Counted from the first letter of the stretch, positions 26,068 through 35,416 are shown. The stretch: 41,562 nucleotides of DNA from Gammaproteobacteria bacterium (GCA_024279945.1 JAJRRA010000079.1:1-41562); one strand, 5' to 3'. Numbers and translations are program-made. The notes: generated by a model not told the origin, from the sequence alone.

Positions 26068-27621
26068 TCACCGCTCTTTCGCGCTTGCTTCGGGTGGCAC
26101 AATAAATCGGACCCTGGGTGTACCTTCAGCCCAGAATTGCAGTAAAACAGACTCGACTTTACCGCTGCCATTCAGGGTGAAATTCAGCACACCCGGATCG
26201 GACGCATTACGCCATGCCAGATCATAGGCCAGATCAAATGAGTTGTTCTGGTGGTGCACGAGTTCGCCCTGATAAAGGCTGCCAAAGGCAAATCGCAGCT
26301 TATGGTCAACATAGTCAACAACAAGATCACCGTAGACCTTATCGCTGAAGGTTCCGGCAAACCTGTCGGGTGTTGTGGAAGGCCTTAAGGACGGGTCGTG
26401 TGTGTCAATGTGCAGTTGCCTGGTTTCAGTTTCTTTATCCTTTTGTTTCAGCAGCTTTTCATTGAAGTCCGCCAGGTAGTCCTTGTCATCCAGCCCCAGT
26501 TGGTGATCCAGTATCCAGGTCAACACAGCACTATCGAGCCCGTAGTTGGGTGTGCTGTTGGTCAGCACCACGACGCATAGCTCTGAGTCCGGCAGGAAGG
26601 TGAAACTCGATACCATCCCGTCAATGCCCCCGTTATGCCAGTAAGCAACCTGGTCCGCTCCATAGTTCTGCCGGAGGATGCCAGGGCCATAGGCGCCATG
26701 AACTGTTCGAACATGCCCCTCACCGGTCAGTGGCACCAGGGTATGAGGCTTGCGGACTTCGCTGATGACCTTTTCCGGGATAATCTGCTTACCGTTCAAC
26801 TTGCCGCCGTTGATCTGCACCTTGCACCACTGGGCCATATCGGATACGGAAGAATTGATCGATCCTGCCGGAGCCATTTGGTCGATATTGTAGTAAGGGA
26901 TCGCCACGGCCTGAGCATCTGCGAGACTGTGTGGAACGGCCACATTACTCATCTCTCCCAGGTCCCTGACGCTGGTATTGCTGCGGGTCATCTGCAGTGG
27001 TTTGAATAGTCGCTGGTTGATAAAGTCATCCCAGGTTTGCCCCGTTACCGCGGGAATCGTCTGGCCCGCAGCCAGGAACAGGAAGTTGTTATAAAGCAAT
27101 CCGGATCGGAAAGATTGCTCCAGAGAAAGGTTCTGAATCATGGCAAGAATTTCGCCCCGCGACTTTCCGGGGTTTACGTACCAGGCCAGGTCTGCCCGTT
27201 GCAAGCCCGAGCGATGCGACAAGGCATCGCGAACAGTCAGTTCGGTAAACAGGTATGGGTCGGAAAAACGCAAGTGGGGAAGATAACTCGTCAACGGATC
27301 GTCCAGACTGAGTGTAGCTTCCTCAGCCAGCATACCGAGCGCCGTGGCGGTAAAGTATTTCGTGTTAGATCCAATTGCAAACAAGGTATTCTCGTCCACC
27401 GGCTGGTCTTTTCCGGTCTCCAGCACACCGTATCCCCGTGCCAGTATGACCTCGTCACCGAGCACTACTGCAACCGCAAGTCCGGGTGTCCCGCTCGCTT
27501 TGCGTGCCTGTGTTACGAATGCGTCCAGACCGTCCAGTCGATTCGTCTGCGTGGCGGCATTTGCAGTAGCCACCAGGCAATAAATGAACGTAAGTTTCAG
27601 TAAGCGTACTGCCAGATTCAT
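26068..27621 (-). CDS. Secreted serine hydrolase, beta-lactamase/S12 family (second of three)
   Basis: 517 residues from ATG 27621 with GGAG six bases upstream; the in-frame TTG at 27633 lies in that site. Signal peptide 1-22 (LTFIYCLVATANA). Catalytic motifs: SNTK (Ser85, Lys88), YNN (177-179) and HNG (329-331). A C-terminal domain (~410-517) after a charged linker resembles the lipocalin-like or DUF3471-type domains often fused to such hydrolases. Periplasmic peptidase, esterase or D-aminopeptidase activity is possible. It is 60 bp after the third hydrolase (from stop codon to ORF start region) and directly precedes the epimerase, which hints that it releases the epimerase's dipeptide. Confidence 0.91.
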   Translation of the reverse strand: MNLAVRLLKLTFIYCLVATANAATQTNRLDGLDAFVTQARKASGTPGLAVAVVLGDEVILARGYGVLETGKDQPVDENTLFAIGSNTKYFTATALGMLAEEATLSLDDPLTSYLPHLRFSDPYLFTELTVRDALSHRSGLQRADLAWYVNPGKSRGEILAMIQNLSLEQSFRSGLLYNNFLFLAAGQTIPAVTGQTWDDFINQRLFKPLQMTRSNTSVRDLGEMSNVAVPHSLADAQAVAIPYYNIDQMAPAGSINSSVSDMAQWCKVQINGGKLNGKQIIPEKVISEVRKPHTLVPLTGEGHVRTVHGAYGPGILRQNYGADQVAYWHNGGIDGMVSSFTFLPDSELCVVVLTNSTPNYGLDSAVLTWILDHQLGLDDKDYLADFNEKLLKQKDKETETRQLHIDTHDPSLRPSTTPDRFAGTFSDKVYGDLVVDYVDHKLRFAFGSLYQGELVHHQNNSFDLAYDLAWRNASDPGVLNFTLNGSGKVESVLLQFWAEGTPRVRFIVPPEASAKER

Positions 27622-27693
27622 CTTTTTCTCCAAAACCGTTCTTCGGCCATTGAGCGTCGTCTCAAAACACGAGCCGCTATATTTCGGTCAGAT

Positions 27694-29622
27694 TCAAGCA
27701 AAATATTGCCAGCCGAGGATATTCCAGTAGTAGTAAAACCAGCACATGAACAAGCCGGCGAGCGTGACCAGGGTGTAACGAAGTCTGGCCCACAGGCCAC
27801 CGAGTAATGCATTTTTCCACACGCCGGCGCAGCGATACATCAGCAACAGGCCTGAGATGCCTGCAACAATCGGCAATACCAGCCACAACTTCAACAACAA
27901 GGGTATTTCCATACCCAGGCGATCCCCCACCAGGGCGAGCACGACCAGAGCGGTGATGATCACCAGCCAGTTGGCGGCGGCAGTATAAAAAGATGCTTGG
28001 AGCGCCGATTGGTCAGCGCCCTGCATGGATGAGAACATGGATCGTTGAAAAAACCGGCGCAGCAGCACAACGAGAAAAATCAACATCGATAAACCCAGCA
28101 GACTCCAATTGAAACCGGGACTCGCAAAAACCGGAAGTTTGCGCAAGGACATGAAAGGCAGGCCGTCCATTACAAAACCCGTAATTTGACCCTGATCGTT
28201 CTCCTGGAATGCCACCAGCCTCACCTTGAACCGGGAATTAAGAGAAACACCGGAATCAAGCTCACGAAAAAGGTTCTTTTCAATTTCCACATATTGTTTG
28301 ACCCCCTCGCCCCAACTGATCGCCAGGGTATTGTCCCTTGTGACCGCCACGGTAATTCCCCCCAACAGTCCCTGAACCTTTTCCAGGCTTGAAAAGTTGG
28401 ATCGCCAGAAATTATAGGAACCGGCATATTTACCCGCCTGTTCTGAAAAGTCAGGTGGTATAGGATCATTTTTTGTTTCATCAGGATAAAACGTATCGTA
28501 AAAGGCGCCGGTGAAAGCGGAACGAGCAACCGACCCACCTTCACCTGCAAAAGATACGAAAAATGCCAGATTATGTACCTGATCGATCACCAATTCAGAT
28601 TTAAAATACTCGGTTGACCCACCATGCCCGACCAGACGCAGACCATTGGCCTGCGTTTCGTAAAATCCCAGGGCCATGCCCATCAGGCGGTCATCCTGGG
28701 AAAAATTCCGGGTCAGCATTTGCCTGACGGTTTCCTCTCTTAAAATTCGCTCACCGTGATACTCACCCCCGTTTAAGATCGCCCGGGCAAATTTGAGCAT
28801 GTCGGTCGAAGTGGCCGACAGAGCGCCTGCCGGTGCAAAATTGGAAATAATTTCAAACGGTTTTTCAACATAAGCCCCCTCTTCAAAAGCATAAGACAGC
28901 ACCATATTTTCTTGCAGGTATTCCGGCAATGGCTCCACGAACGTAGCATTTTTCATCCCCAGTACATCAAATATATTCTTTTGTACATAATCGACAAAAC
29001 TCATACCGGAAAGATTGCTGACAATCAGGCCGGCAACAGCCGCAGCATAATTCGAATAGGCTGTCTGTAATCCGGGTGGATTGACCCGTTCCGGCTGATA
29101 TCTCTGCATGGATTCAGCCAGTGGAATGATCCTTGAAGGATCATCAATAATCAGGTACCCGAGGCTGCCGTCCTCAAAACCGGGCGTATGGGTCATGATA
29201 TGACGCAGGGGGATGGGCTGGCCGGGATAGCTGTCCTTTATCTGAAACGTTTTCAGATACTGGTTTATATCCACATCCAGGTTCAGTTTCCCCTGTTCAA
29301 ACAATTGCATCACCGAAACCCAGGTAAAAAGTTTGGAAATGGAACCGGGGCGAAACAGGGTTCGAGTGGGGTCAACGGGTATACGTTTTTTCACATCCTG
29401 AAAACCATACCCCTTGGCAAATAACAGTTCTCCGTCTTTAACGATGGCCACGACTCCTGCCGGACTGCGATGGTTACTCATCAGTGGCGTGACCAGACCA
29501 TCCACAAAAGCCTCAGCAAGCCTGGGGTTATCAAGGTCCGAAATCTCCAGCGCCTGCACCGACATCATCAGGCTTTGGGAGATAAGGAAAGCCACCAGGA
29601 CGGCCGCTATGCGAGTATTCAT
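27694..29622 (-). CDS. Serine hydrolase with C-terminal membrane domain (third of three)
   Basis: 642 residues from ATG 29622, preceded by AGGAAA; the frame open to 29772 is an artefact inside DUF819. Signal peptide 1-24 (VLVAFLISQSLMMSVQA). Beta-lactamase-type motifs SISK (Ser94, Lys97), YSN (189-191) and HGG (333-335) are complete. After a beta-rich segment (~395-500) come four hydrophobic helices at about 505-523, 548-566, 574-595 and 616-634. This anchors the catalytic domain on the periplasmic face of the inner membrane. It lies 53 bp after the DUF819 transporter-like gene, so processing and uptake may be physically linked. Substrate unknown. Confidence 0.9.
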   Translation of the reverse strand: MNTRIAAVLVAFLISQSLMMSVQALEISDLDNPRLAEAFVDGLVTPLMSNHRSPAGVVAIVKDGELLFAKGYGFQDVKKRIPVDPTRTLFRPGSISKLFTWVSVMQLFEQGKLNLDVDINQYLKTFQIKDSYPGQPIPLRHIMTHTPGFEDGSLGYLIIDDPSRIIPLAESMQRYQPERVNPPGLQTAYSNYAAAVAGLIVSNLSGMSFVDYVQKNIFDVLGMKNATFVEPLPEYLQENMVLSYAFEEGAYVEKPFEIISNFAPAGALSATSTDMLKFARAILNGGEYHGERILREETVRQMLTRNFSQDDRLMGMALGFYETQANGLRLVGHGGSTEYFKSELVIDQVHNLAFFVSFAGEGGSVARSAFTGAFYDTFYPDETKNDPIPPDFSEQAGKYAGSYNFWRSNFSSLEKVQGLLGGITVAVTRDNTLAISWGEGVKQYVEIEKNLFRELDSGVSLNSRFKVRLVAFQENDQGQITGFVMDGLPFMSLRKLPVFASPGFNWSLLGLSMLIFLVVLLRRFFQRSMFSSMQGADQSALQASFYTAAANWLVIITALVVLALVGDRLGMEIPLLLKLWLVLPIVAGISGLLLMYRCAGVWKNALLGGLWARLRYTLVTLAGLFMCWFYYYWNILGWQYFA

Positions 29623-29675
29623 ATTAATTTCCTGCCGTAAAGGCCGAGAACTTACTTTGACGCCCGGTGAAGTGA

Positions 29676-30821
29676 CTAGCCCAGCAATCCTGCCAGCCCC
29701 ACGCCGATAAAATTGGCAATCGCATAACCCAGAATCCCCACCATGAGTCCGGGCGTCACTAAGGTCCGCCACCCTCTTGATGCCGAGATGGCGGCCGGTG
29801 CCACCGGTCCGCCAATACAGGCCAGCGAAGCGATTACAAGCTCGGCGAGATCCATCTTAAACAGCTTTGCGCCCAGGATAATCACAATCAAGTGCGTGAT
29901 GATGATGAAAGCAGCATAAATAAAGATCATCACACCGGCATTAATCATCACCGTGATATCCGCACCGGCACCGATGGTCGCAAAAAAGATATACATCATC
30001 AACATGCCGGTCTCGAATGCGCCATGGAGATTTTCGAGCTGCTTGTGGAACATATTGGCCACCAACAGAGTGATGGCTGTAATGAACAGAATGCCGTAGT
30101 TGGGTACGTGCAAAAATCCGGCGATACCGTAGCCGGTGGCCGCGATCAGCAGACCGATGGTCAATGCAAGACAGATGTGCGCCGAGTTATATGGAACCGT
30201 CTTGTCTTCAACCTCAATTCCATCATGCTGATTGTCAGCGGAATTCTCGACGATGGGAGAGGGTATCCACCTTCTCAGAACAGCCACTGATGGAATCAAC
30301 ACGACCACCAGAATATGCAGCGTGCCAACGACATTGTCAGCCGCAAGCGCTGCGGCCAACAGTGTCTTTTCCGTGAACTGCAGGGCCTCGGCTACCGCCA
30401 CGAAATTCATTGAACCCCCAATATAGGTTGCGCTCAGAATACCGGCAAGATCCGGCCCGGCACTGCCCATCGGCAAGACCCACAAACCCATAACCGCACC
30501 CATCAGGGTGCCGGCAACGCCGAGAAAAAATGCCCCCAGCATTGGGCCGGTTTCCGGGATGATGCGCCTCAGGTTTGCCTTGAGCAGCAACAACGGTACG
30601 GCAACCGGCACCAGGAAACTCCAAACCACCTCATAGGCAGGTGCGGCATGCGGGATCACACCAAAGTTGCCCAGCACCATTGCAATAACCAGCATGATAC
30701 CGACCCCTGAAACCTGTTTTCCCAGATGCGTGGAATCAGCCCAGAAACCAAAACCCGCCACACCGATAAGTACGGCCCACAGTGCAAAACCCCAGTCCGG
30801 TGAAATGAGCGGAAAGGTCAG
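29676..30821 (-). CDS. DUF819 family multi-pass membrane protein, probable CTG start
   Basis: 381 residues if read from CTG 30821. DUF819 (PF05684) proteins have about ten membrane helices and are thought to be transporters, though none is characterised to my knowledge. Visible helices include GVGIMLVIAMVLGNFGVI, LLAAALAADNVVGTLHILVV and MLMMYIFFATIGAGADITVM. The conserved ATYIGGSMNFVAVAEAL and ACIGGPVAPAAI are present. The only usual start codon, GTG 30761, would begin in the middle of helix 1 (WGFALWAVLIGVAGFGFW). The frame extends upstream with no ATG, GTG or TTG, but a CTG overlaps the receptor stop codon as CTGA and has GAGGAAG five bases before it. From there the N-terminus matches the family. 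Co-translated with the TonB receptor. Confidence 0.85.
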   Translation of the reverse strand: MTFPLISPDWGFALWAVLIGVAGFGFWADSTHLGKQVSGVGIMLVIAMVLGNFGVIPHAAPAYEVVWSFLVPVAVPLLLLKANLRRIIPETGPMLGAFFLGVAGTLMGAVMGLWVLPMGSAGPDLAGILSATYIGGSMNFVAVAEALQFTEKTLLAAALAADNVVGTLHILVVVLIPSVAVLRRWIPSPIVENSADNQHDGIEVEDKTVPYNSAHICLALTIGLLIAATGYGIAGFLHVPNYGILFITAITLLVANMFHKQLENLHGAFETGMLMMYIFFATIGAGADITVMINAGVMIFIYAAFIIITHLIVIILGAKLFKMDLAELVIASLACIGGPVAPAAISASRGWRTLVTPGLMVGILGYAIANFIGVGLAGLLG

Positions 30822-33148
30822 AAGGTCTTCCTCAAATTCAGACCGATGGTGCGCGGGCGGTTTCGCAACGCTCTTTGTGGACCCAGAGAAGCCTGATCGA
30901 TAAACAGATCGGCTCGGGTGTCTGTGAGATTTTTCACATACACAGACACGTTCCAGCTTTCTTTAACCAGGCCCAACCTGAGATTCATAATGGTATAGGC
31001 ATCCATTCTCACGCGGAGCTGACTAAACGGTCCTTGCTCATAGGTGTTGTAGGTGCCTGAGGTGTAAACCGTATCCAATCGCGCATAGCCGGCAAACGTA
31101 CCGATCAGTTCAGGGATTCGGTAGTTCAGAGTCAGGCTATAGGTCTGTTTCGGGATACCGGGAAGGTCTTCCCCTTTCGGCGCCAGGGTCAGGTTCTGTG
31201 GATAAGGCACCCCAATCTCCTCCAGCACCGGGTCGACTTCTTCAGCACTCAGCTCCGCAGAAGTAAGCGCTGCAGTGGCGAAAATATCGAAATTCTCGAT
31301 CGGGTTATATTGCAATTCAAGCTCCAGGCCGTAGATATCGGCGGCCGGGCCGTTGGTCGTATAATTAATCCCGCTTGGACGGGCAACATTAACCCGAATA
31401 TCGGTCCAGTCCATGTAGTAAACCGCTCCATTCAGGAGCAGAGTGTTATCCAGCCACTGGCTGTGCAGTCCCAGTTCCCAATTGGTCACTTCATCAGAGT
31501 TATAAGCCTCGGGAATATTGGGTATACCGAAGCTGGCTCCTATAGCTGAAGCGAGATTGAAGCCGCCCCGCCGGAAACCTTCGGAGCGGATAAAAAACAC
31601 CCCCACATCTTCGGTAAACTCATAGGCAACACGGAACTTGGTGTAGTAGTCACTGTGGTCTACCGCCACAAGATCGAGTGGATCGCCCACACCGGGTGGA
31701 AACCCGAACAATGTACTGACAACAAAGGTCTGGTTGCGCTGCTCTACATCCAGATAGCGAATACCGCCTGTCACATAAAGTTTATCAGTGAAGTGATAGC
31801 TCAATTCACCAAATACGGCTGTTTCTCGCTCTGTGCCAAGGATGGCCCGCTGATCAAGCAGCATGTCCGGGTCGTCAAATCCGGAGAGATCTCCAACACG
31901 GATACCGATCGCCGGATTATCCGGGTCCACTTCTGTTACGAAAACAGAGGTATCGGCAAAAGTAAACTCTGAATCCTGGTAGAAGGCGCCCACAACCCAA
32001 TCCCAGGCACTGTCCATCGACGATACCAGGCGAAGCTCTGCTACATCATTTTCTTTTGTAATATCGTCCAGTTGATACACGGTAGCGAACCCTCCGCTGG
32101 GAGGATCGGGAAGACCAAATGCACCGTTTATGAAACTCGTAATATCCTCACGCCCGGTGTTCTCTTCTTTGGTTTTGGTCAATGACAGGACCAGGTTGGA
32201 CCACCCCAGATCCCAGTCAAGCAACAGGTTGCCGACACCGACATCCGTATTGGATTTTGCCTCAAAATAGCCGGCAGTCTGGTAAGGCCCCAGATTCAAA
32301 TCCTCGAAATCACTGTTACCAAAAGCCTCGACTTCTTCGCGCAAATAGGTGGCCGTGATAGCCAGTGTATCTGTCACATCCCAGCGTAAGGCGAACCGGC
32401 CACCGGTCACTTTTTCTGCGTTGATATCATTAATACCCAAACGTATATCATCGATAAAGCCATCATAGTCCTGCTGATAGAGTACAGCCCGCACAGCCAG
32501 TTTATCCTCGACCAGCGGCATATTAATCGCTGCGTTTAATTCATAATTATCACTGCCCGAGCCTGATGTTGATGAGTAGTCGAGATCAACAATTCCATAG
32601 AATTCCCGACTGTTGGGCTTATTGGTCACCATCCGGATGACCCCACCCATTGCACCGGCGCCATACCAACTTCCTTGCGGCCCTTTCAGTACCTCTACAC
32701 GGGCCATGTCAAACAATCGAAAATTGTGCTCGATGGGTACTTCATCCAGATAACGCGATGTGGTGCCCGTTGATCCGTTGCGGTTACCCAACTGACTTCT
32801 CAAGCCACGGATCGTATAGTCCTCGCCGGTTTTAACAAGGCCCGGCACAAAAGCGACGATTTCATCCAGATCAACGGCGCCAATGGCTCGCAAGTCGGAT
32901 TCGGTGATGGCCTGAATACTAATCGCCGTTTTCTGAAGGTTGAGTTCACGACGCGTGGCGGTAACAATGACCTCTTCCAACACCATACCGTCTTCCACTT
33001 CATCCTCTGCCTGTGCAACAGCAAGTGTTGATATCGAAAGGCCGGCACTGACAGCAAAGGCCGGGACCAGCAGTGACAACATGATTCTCCTGGCCGGACC
33101 GGCACGACCGGAGCAGTGCAATTCTGACTGAGATTCGAGTATTTTCAT
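30818..33148 (-). CDS. TonB-dependent outer-membrane receptor
   Basis: 776 residues from ATG 33148 (AGAGGAAAT upstream). A signal sequence is seen near 20-47 (RRIMLSLLVPAFAVSAGLSISTLAVAQA has a long n-region). The TonB box is LEEVIVTATRRE (~58-68), followed by a plug (AISIQAITESDLRAIG, IRGLRSQLGNRNG, EVLKGPQGSWYGAGAMGG) and a 22-strand barrel ending in TIGLNLRKTF with the C-terminal Phe needed for BAM recognition. It takes up a scarce ligand with energy from TonB-ExbBD. There is no siderophore gene nearby; peptidase and hydrolase neighbours suggest a peptide-like substrate. It is followed by DUF819 with a 4-bp overlap, an unusual direct coupling of outer and inner membrane transport candidates. 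Confidence 0.93.
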   Translation of the reverse strand: MKILESQSELHCSGRAGPARRIMLSLLVPAFAVSAGLSISTLAVAQAEDEVEDGMVLEEVIVTATRRELNLQKTAISIQAITESDLRAIGAVDLDEIVAFVPGLVKTGEDYTIRGLRSQLGNRNGSTGTTSRYLDEVPIEHNFRLFDMARVEVLKGPQGSWYGAGAMGGVIRMVTNKPNSREFYGIVDLDYSSTSGSGSDNYELNAAINMPLVEDKLAVRAVLYQQDYDGFIDDIRLGINDINAEKVTGGRFALRWDVTDTLAITATYLREEVEAFGNSDFEDLNLGPYQTAGYFEAKSNTDVGVGNLLLDWDLGWSNLVLSLTKTKEENTGREDITSFINGAFGLPDPPSGGFATVYQLDDITKENDVAELRLVSSMDSAWDWVVGAFYQDSEFTFADTSVFVTEVDPDNPAIGIRVGDLSGFDDPDMLLDQRAILGTERETAVFGELSYHFTDKLYVTGGIRYLDVEQRNQTFVVSTLFGFPPGVGDPLDLVAVDHSDYYTKFRVAYEFTEDVGVFFIRSEGFRRGGFNLASAIGASFGIPNIPEAYNSDEVTNWELGLHSQWLDNTLLLNGAVYYMDWTDIRVNVARPSGINYTTNGPAADIYGLELELQYNPIENFDIFATAALTSAELSAEEVDPVLEEIGVPYPQNLTLAPKGEDLPGIPKQTYSLTLNYRIPELIGTFAGYARLDTVYTSGTYNTYEQGPFSQLRVRMDAYTIMNLRLGLVKESWNVSVYVKNLTDTRADLFIDQASLGPQRALRNRPRTIGLNLRKTF
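30819..30833 (-). promoter_or_regulatory. Ribosome-binding site and CTG start for the DUF819 gene
   Basis: On the minus strand GAGGAAG (30833-30827), five bases, then CTG (30821-30819), whose last two bases open the TGA stop of the upstream receptor gene (CTGA, 30821-30818). This mirrors the common ATGA/GTGA coupled junction with a C in the first position. It decides the start of the DUF819 protein. Confidence 0.6.
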
Positions 33149-33416
33149 GATTTCCTCTTGTAATTGAAAACGGGAATATCCATGGTGATCGGGCACAAGT
33201 AACTCTTGATTGGTTCTTTGGCCGAAACGGTAAATTGACCGATCCCCAAAATGACACTAGCGCGGATTCAGTCGAAAGCGGTATGCAAGGCAGACAATTC
33301 AGTATGCAGAAACGGTGGGAAGGTCCGGTCAACGATATTTTATGGTGATACCGACACCCTGATTCAGGCCATGATATTCATCACTGCCACCGGCGTCGCA
33401 AACGCTGGAGGCAGTA

Positions 33417-35261
33417 CTACCAGCCGCACTGCCTTTGAGCATTCTGTTCGTCCAGCCAGGTTTTGAGGGGAGCAAAATAATCCAGGATGGCGGTGGCATC
33501 CATTTGCTTTGACCCGGTCAGCGCTTCGAGCGCTTCGGGCCAGGGTTTGCTGCGGCCCATTTCCAGCATGGCGTTGAGGCGTTCTCCCGCCTGGCGGTTG
33601 CCGTAGATTGAGCAGCGATTGACCGGGCCCTTGTCTGCGGCTATTTCACACAGTGCGCGATGGAACTGGAACTGCAGGATATGGGCGAGGAAATAGCGGG
33701 TATACGGTGTGTTCCCCGGCACGTGGTACTTGGCGCCCGGATCAAAGGCGTCTGCGGGACGTTCGGATGGGGCGGCTACGCCCTGGTATTTCTCGCGTAA
33801 CTGCCACCACAAATCGTTGTAGCCATCGGGTCCGACTTCGCCGTCAAATACCTTCCATCGCCATTGATCCACCATCAACCCGAAGGGCAGGAAAGCAATT
33901 TTTTCAAGTGCCTGTTTCATCAACAGGCCGAGGTCACCTGAGGTGTCCGGTACTGCATCAAGCAAGCTGATCTGAACCAGGTATGTCGGCGTGATGGAGA
34001 GCGACAGTGTGTCACCTACCGCCTCGTGAAAACCGTCGTTGGCGCTGCCCCGGTACAAATAGCTCAGATTTTTGTACGCACGCTGATAATAGTTGTGCCC
34101 CAGTTCATGGTGAATGGTCTTGAAGTCCTCGGCATTCACATCAATGCACATCTTGATGCGCAGGTCGTCTTTCTCATCAATATCCCAGGCGGAAGCATGG
34201 CAAACCACGTCGCGGTCAGCCGGCTTGACGAACAGGGAGCGCTGCCAGAATGTCTCCGGCAGTTCAGCAAATCCCAGCGAGCTGAAAAAGGCCTCACCGG
34301 TTTTCACCATGCGGATAGGATCGAATTTATTGGCCTGCAAAATCGCGCTCAGGTCGTAGCCGGCGGAAGTCTCTTCCGGAGCCACAATGGGATAGATATT
34401 TTCCCAGCTCTGGGCCCACATATTACCCAGCAAGTGTGCTGGAATGGGGCCGTCCAGCGGCACCAGATCACTGCCGTACTGTGCTGCCAGTCGAGCCCTG
34501 ACATGGCAATGGAGTGCATCGTAAAGCGGCTTGACCTGACCCCAGAGCCGGTCAAGTTCTGCTGGAAAATCGGTCGGATCCATGTCGTATCCGGAGCGCC
34601 ACATGGTACCCAGATCGGCAAAACCCAGTTCGACCGCACCCTCGTTGGCCAATTCCACCTGGCGCGCATACAGCGCTTTCATGGGCGGTGAGATCGTGCG
34701 CCAGCCCAGCCAGGCCTCCAGTAGTTCGTCTGGGTTCCTGGAATCTGCCATGATGTCTTCCAGTTCGCCCAGCGCCAGACATTCTCCGTCCTCGCGACAG
34801 TATCTGCCCTTGCCGTACAGCCCGTTCATCTTTGCGCCGATTTCCGCCTGCTCGGCGGTCTTGGCCGGATCGGCGGGAGCCGGCATGACAATGCCGCTGC
34901 GAAGCATGTTCAACTTTCTCGCGGTGTCATAATCCAGACCTTCAAGATGGGTGAAACGGGCTGCCTGGGCGGCAATTTCAACCTGTGCTGCAGTGAATTG
35001 TTCGCCGGCCCGGGCGGCAAGTCGTTCGGTATCTTCGGTGATAAAATTGGCCAACACCCAATTTGTGCGTTCACTGTACTGCCCAAGTTCTGCCAGGCGC
35101 TGTTCGGCCCCGGCAACAAAACTTACTGCCTCTGCAACACCTGCGGCAGCCGCCTGCGATTCATCAGCCGCCGGGTTGGAAGCTGTCGTTGCGACAGGCT
35201 CACAGGCTGCAAGCAGCAGAAATAGTGTAGCCAACAACATCCGTTTGCTGAGTTTATCCAT
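33417..35261 (-). CDS. M2-family (ACE-like) peptidyl-dipeptidase, lipoprotein
   Basis: 614 residues from ATG 35261, chosen because AGAGGG lies six bases before it; the frame further upstream translates REP repeats (GSYIFAQ copies) and is rejected. A lipoprotein signal (LFLLLAAC, Cys20) places it in the periplasm or on a membrane leaflet. The zinc motif HELGH is at 385-389 and the third ligand Glu413 (HEAVGD) is 24 residues after His389, as in angiotensin-converting enzyme (PF01401). The enzyme removes dipeptides from peptide C-termini, a ready source of dipeptides for the epimerase. It lies 268 bp upstream of the receptor on the same strand; the gap shows no clear terminator or promoter. Confidence 0.94.
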   Translation of the reverse strand: MDKLSKRMLLATLFLLLAACEPVATTASNPAADESQAAAAGVAEAVSFVAGAEQRLAELGQYSERTNWVLANFITEDTERLAARAGEQFTAAQVEIAAQAARFTHLEGLDYDTARKLNMLRSGIVMPAPADPAKTAEQAEIGAKMNGLYGKGRYCREDGECLALGELEDIMADSRNPDELLEAWLGWRTISPPMKALYARQVELANEGAVELGFADLGTMWRSGYDMDPTDFPAELDRLWGQVKPLYDALHCHVRARLAAQYGSDLVPLDGPIPAHLLGNMWAQSWENIYPIVAPEETSAGYDLSAILQANKFDPIRMVKTGEAFFSSLGFAELPETFWQRSLFVKPADRDVVCHASAWDIDEKDDLRIKMCIDVNAEDFKTIHHELGHNYYQRAYKNLSYLYRGSANDGFHEAVGDTLSLSITPTYLVQISLLDAVPDTSGDLGLLMKQALEKIAFLPFGLMVDQWRWKVFDGEVGPDGYNDLWWQLREKYQGVAAPSERPADAFDPGAKYHVPGNTPYTRYFLAHILQFQFHRALCEIAADKGPVNRCSIYGNRQAGERLNAMLEMGRSKPWPEALEALTGSKQMDATAILDYFAPLKTWLDEQNAQRQCGW

Positions 35262-35300
35262 AAGCATCCCTCTGGTGTCAGAACCCACTTGCGCAAAAAT

Positions 35301-35416
35301 GTAAGAGCCCCACTGGGTAAAAATGTAAGAGCCCGCTTGCGCAAAAATGTAAGAGCCCGCTTGCGGGCGATATAATATCATTGAAGCAGAGATCGCCCGC
35401 AAGCGGGCTCTTACAT
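35301..35416. repeat. REP cluster: three 24-bp direct units plus one inverted copy (BIME-like)
   Basis: GTAAGAGCCC starts at 35301, 35325 and 35349, a strict 24-bp period with AAAAAT at each unit end. The third unit continues into GCTTGCGGGCGAT, and 35347-35371 is a perfect 25-bp inverted repeat of 35392-35416, with a 20-bp spacer. It fills most of the gap between divergent genes at 35261 and 35430, so their promoters must lie in or between the repeats. A TATAAT occurs at 35371-35376 but with no matching -35 box. Confidence 0.85.

Noticed and set aside
22310-29622. Beta-lactam resistance genes
   Set aside because: The three hydrolases have the SxxK, YxN and HxG folds shared by many peptidases and esterases, and lack the closer features of true class C lactamases.
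35262-35402. N-terminal extension of the M2 peptidase with GSYIFAQ repeats
   Set aside because: It is a translation of REP units; the lipoprotein signal and ribosome-binding site define the start at 35261.
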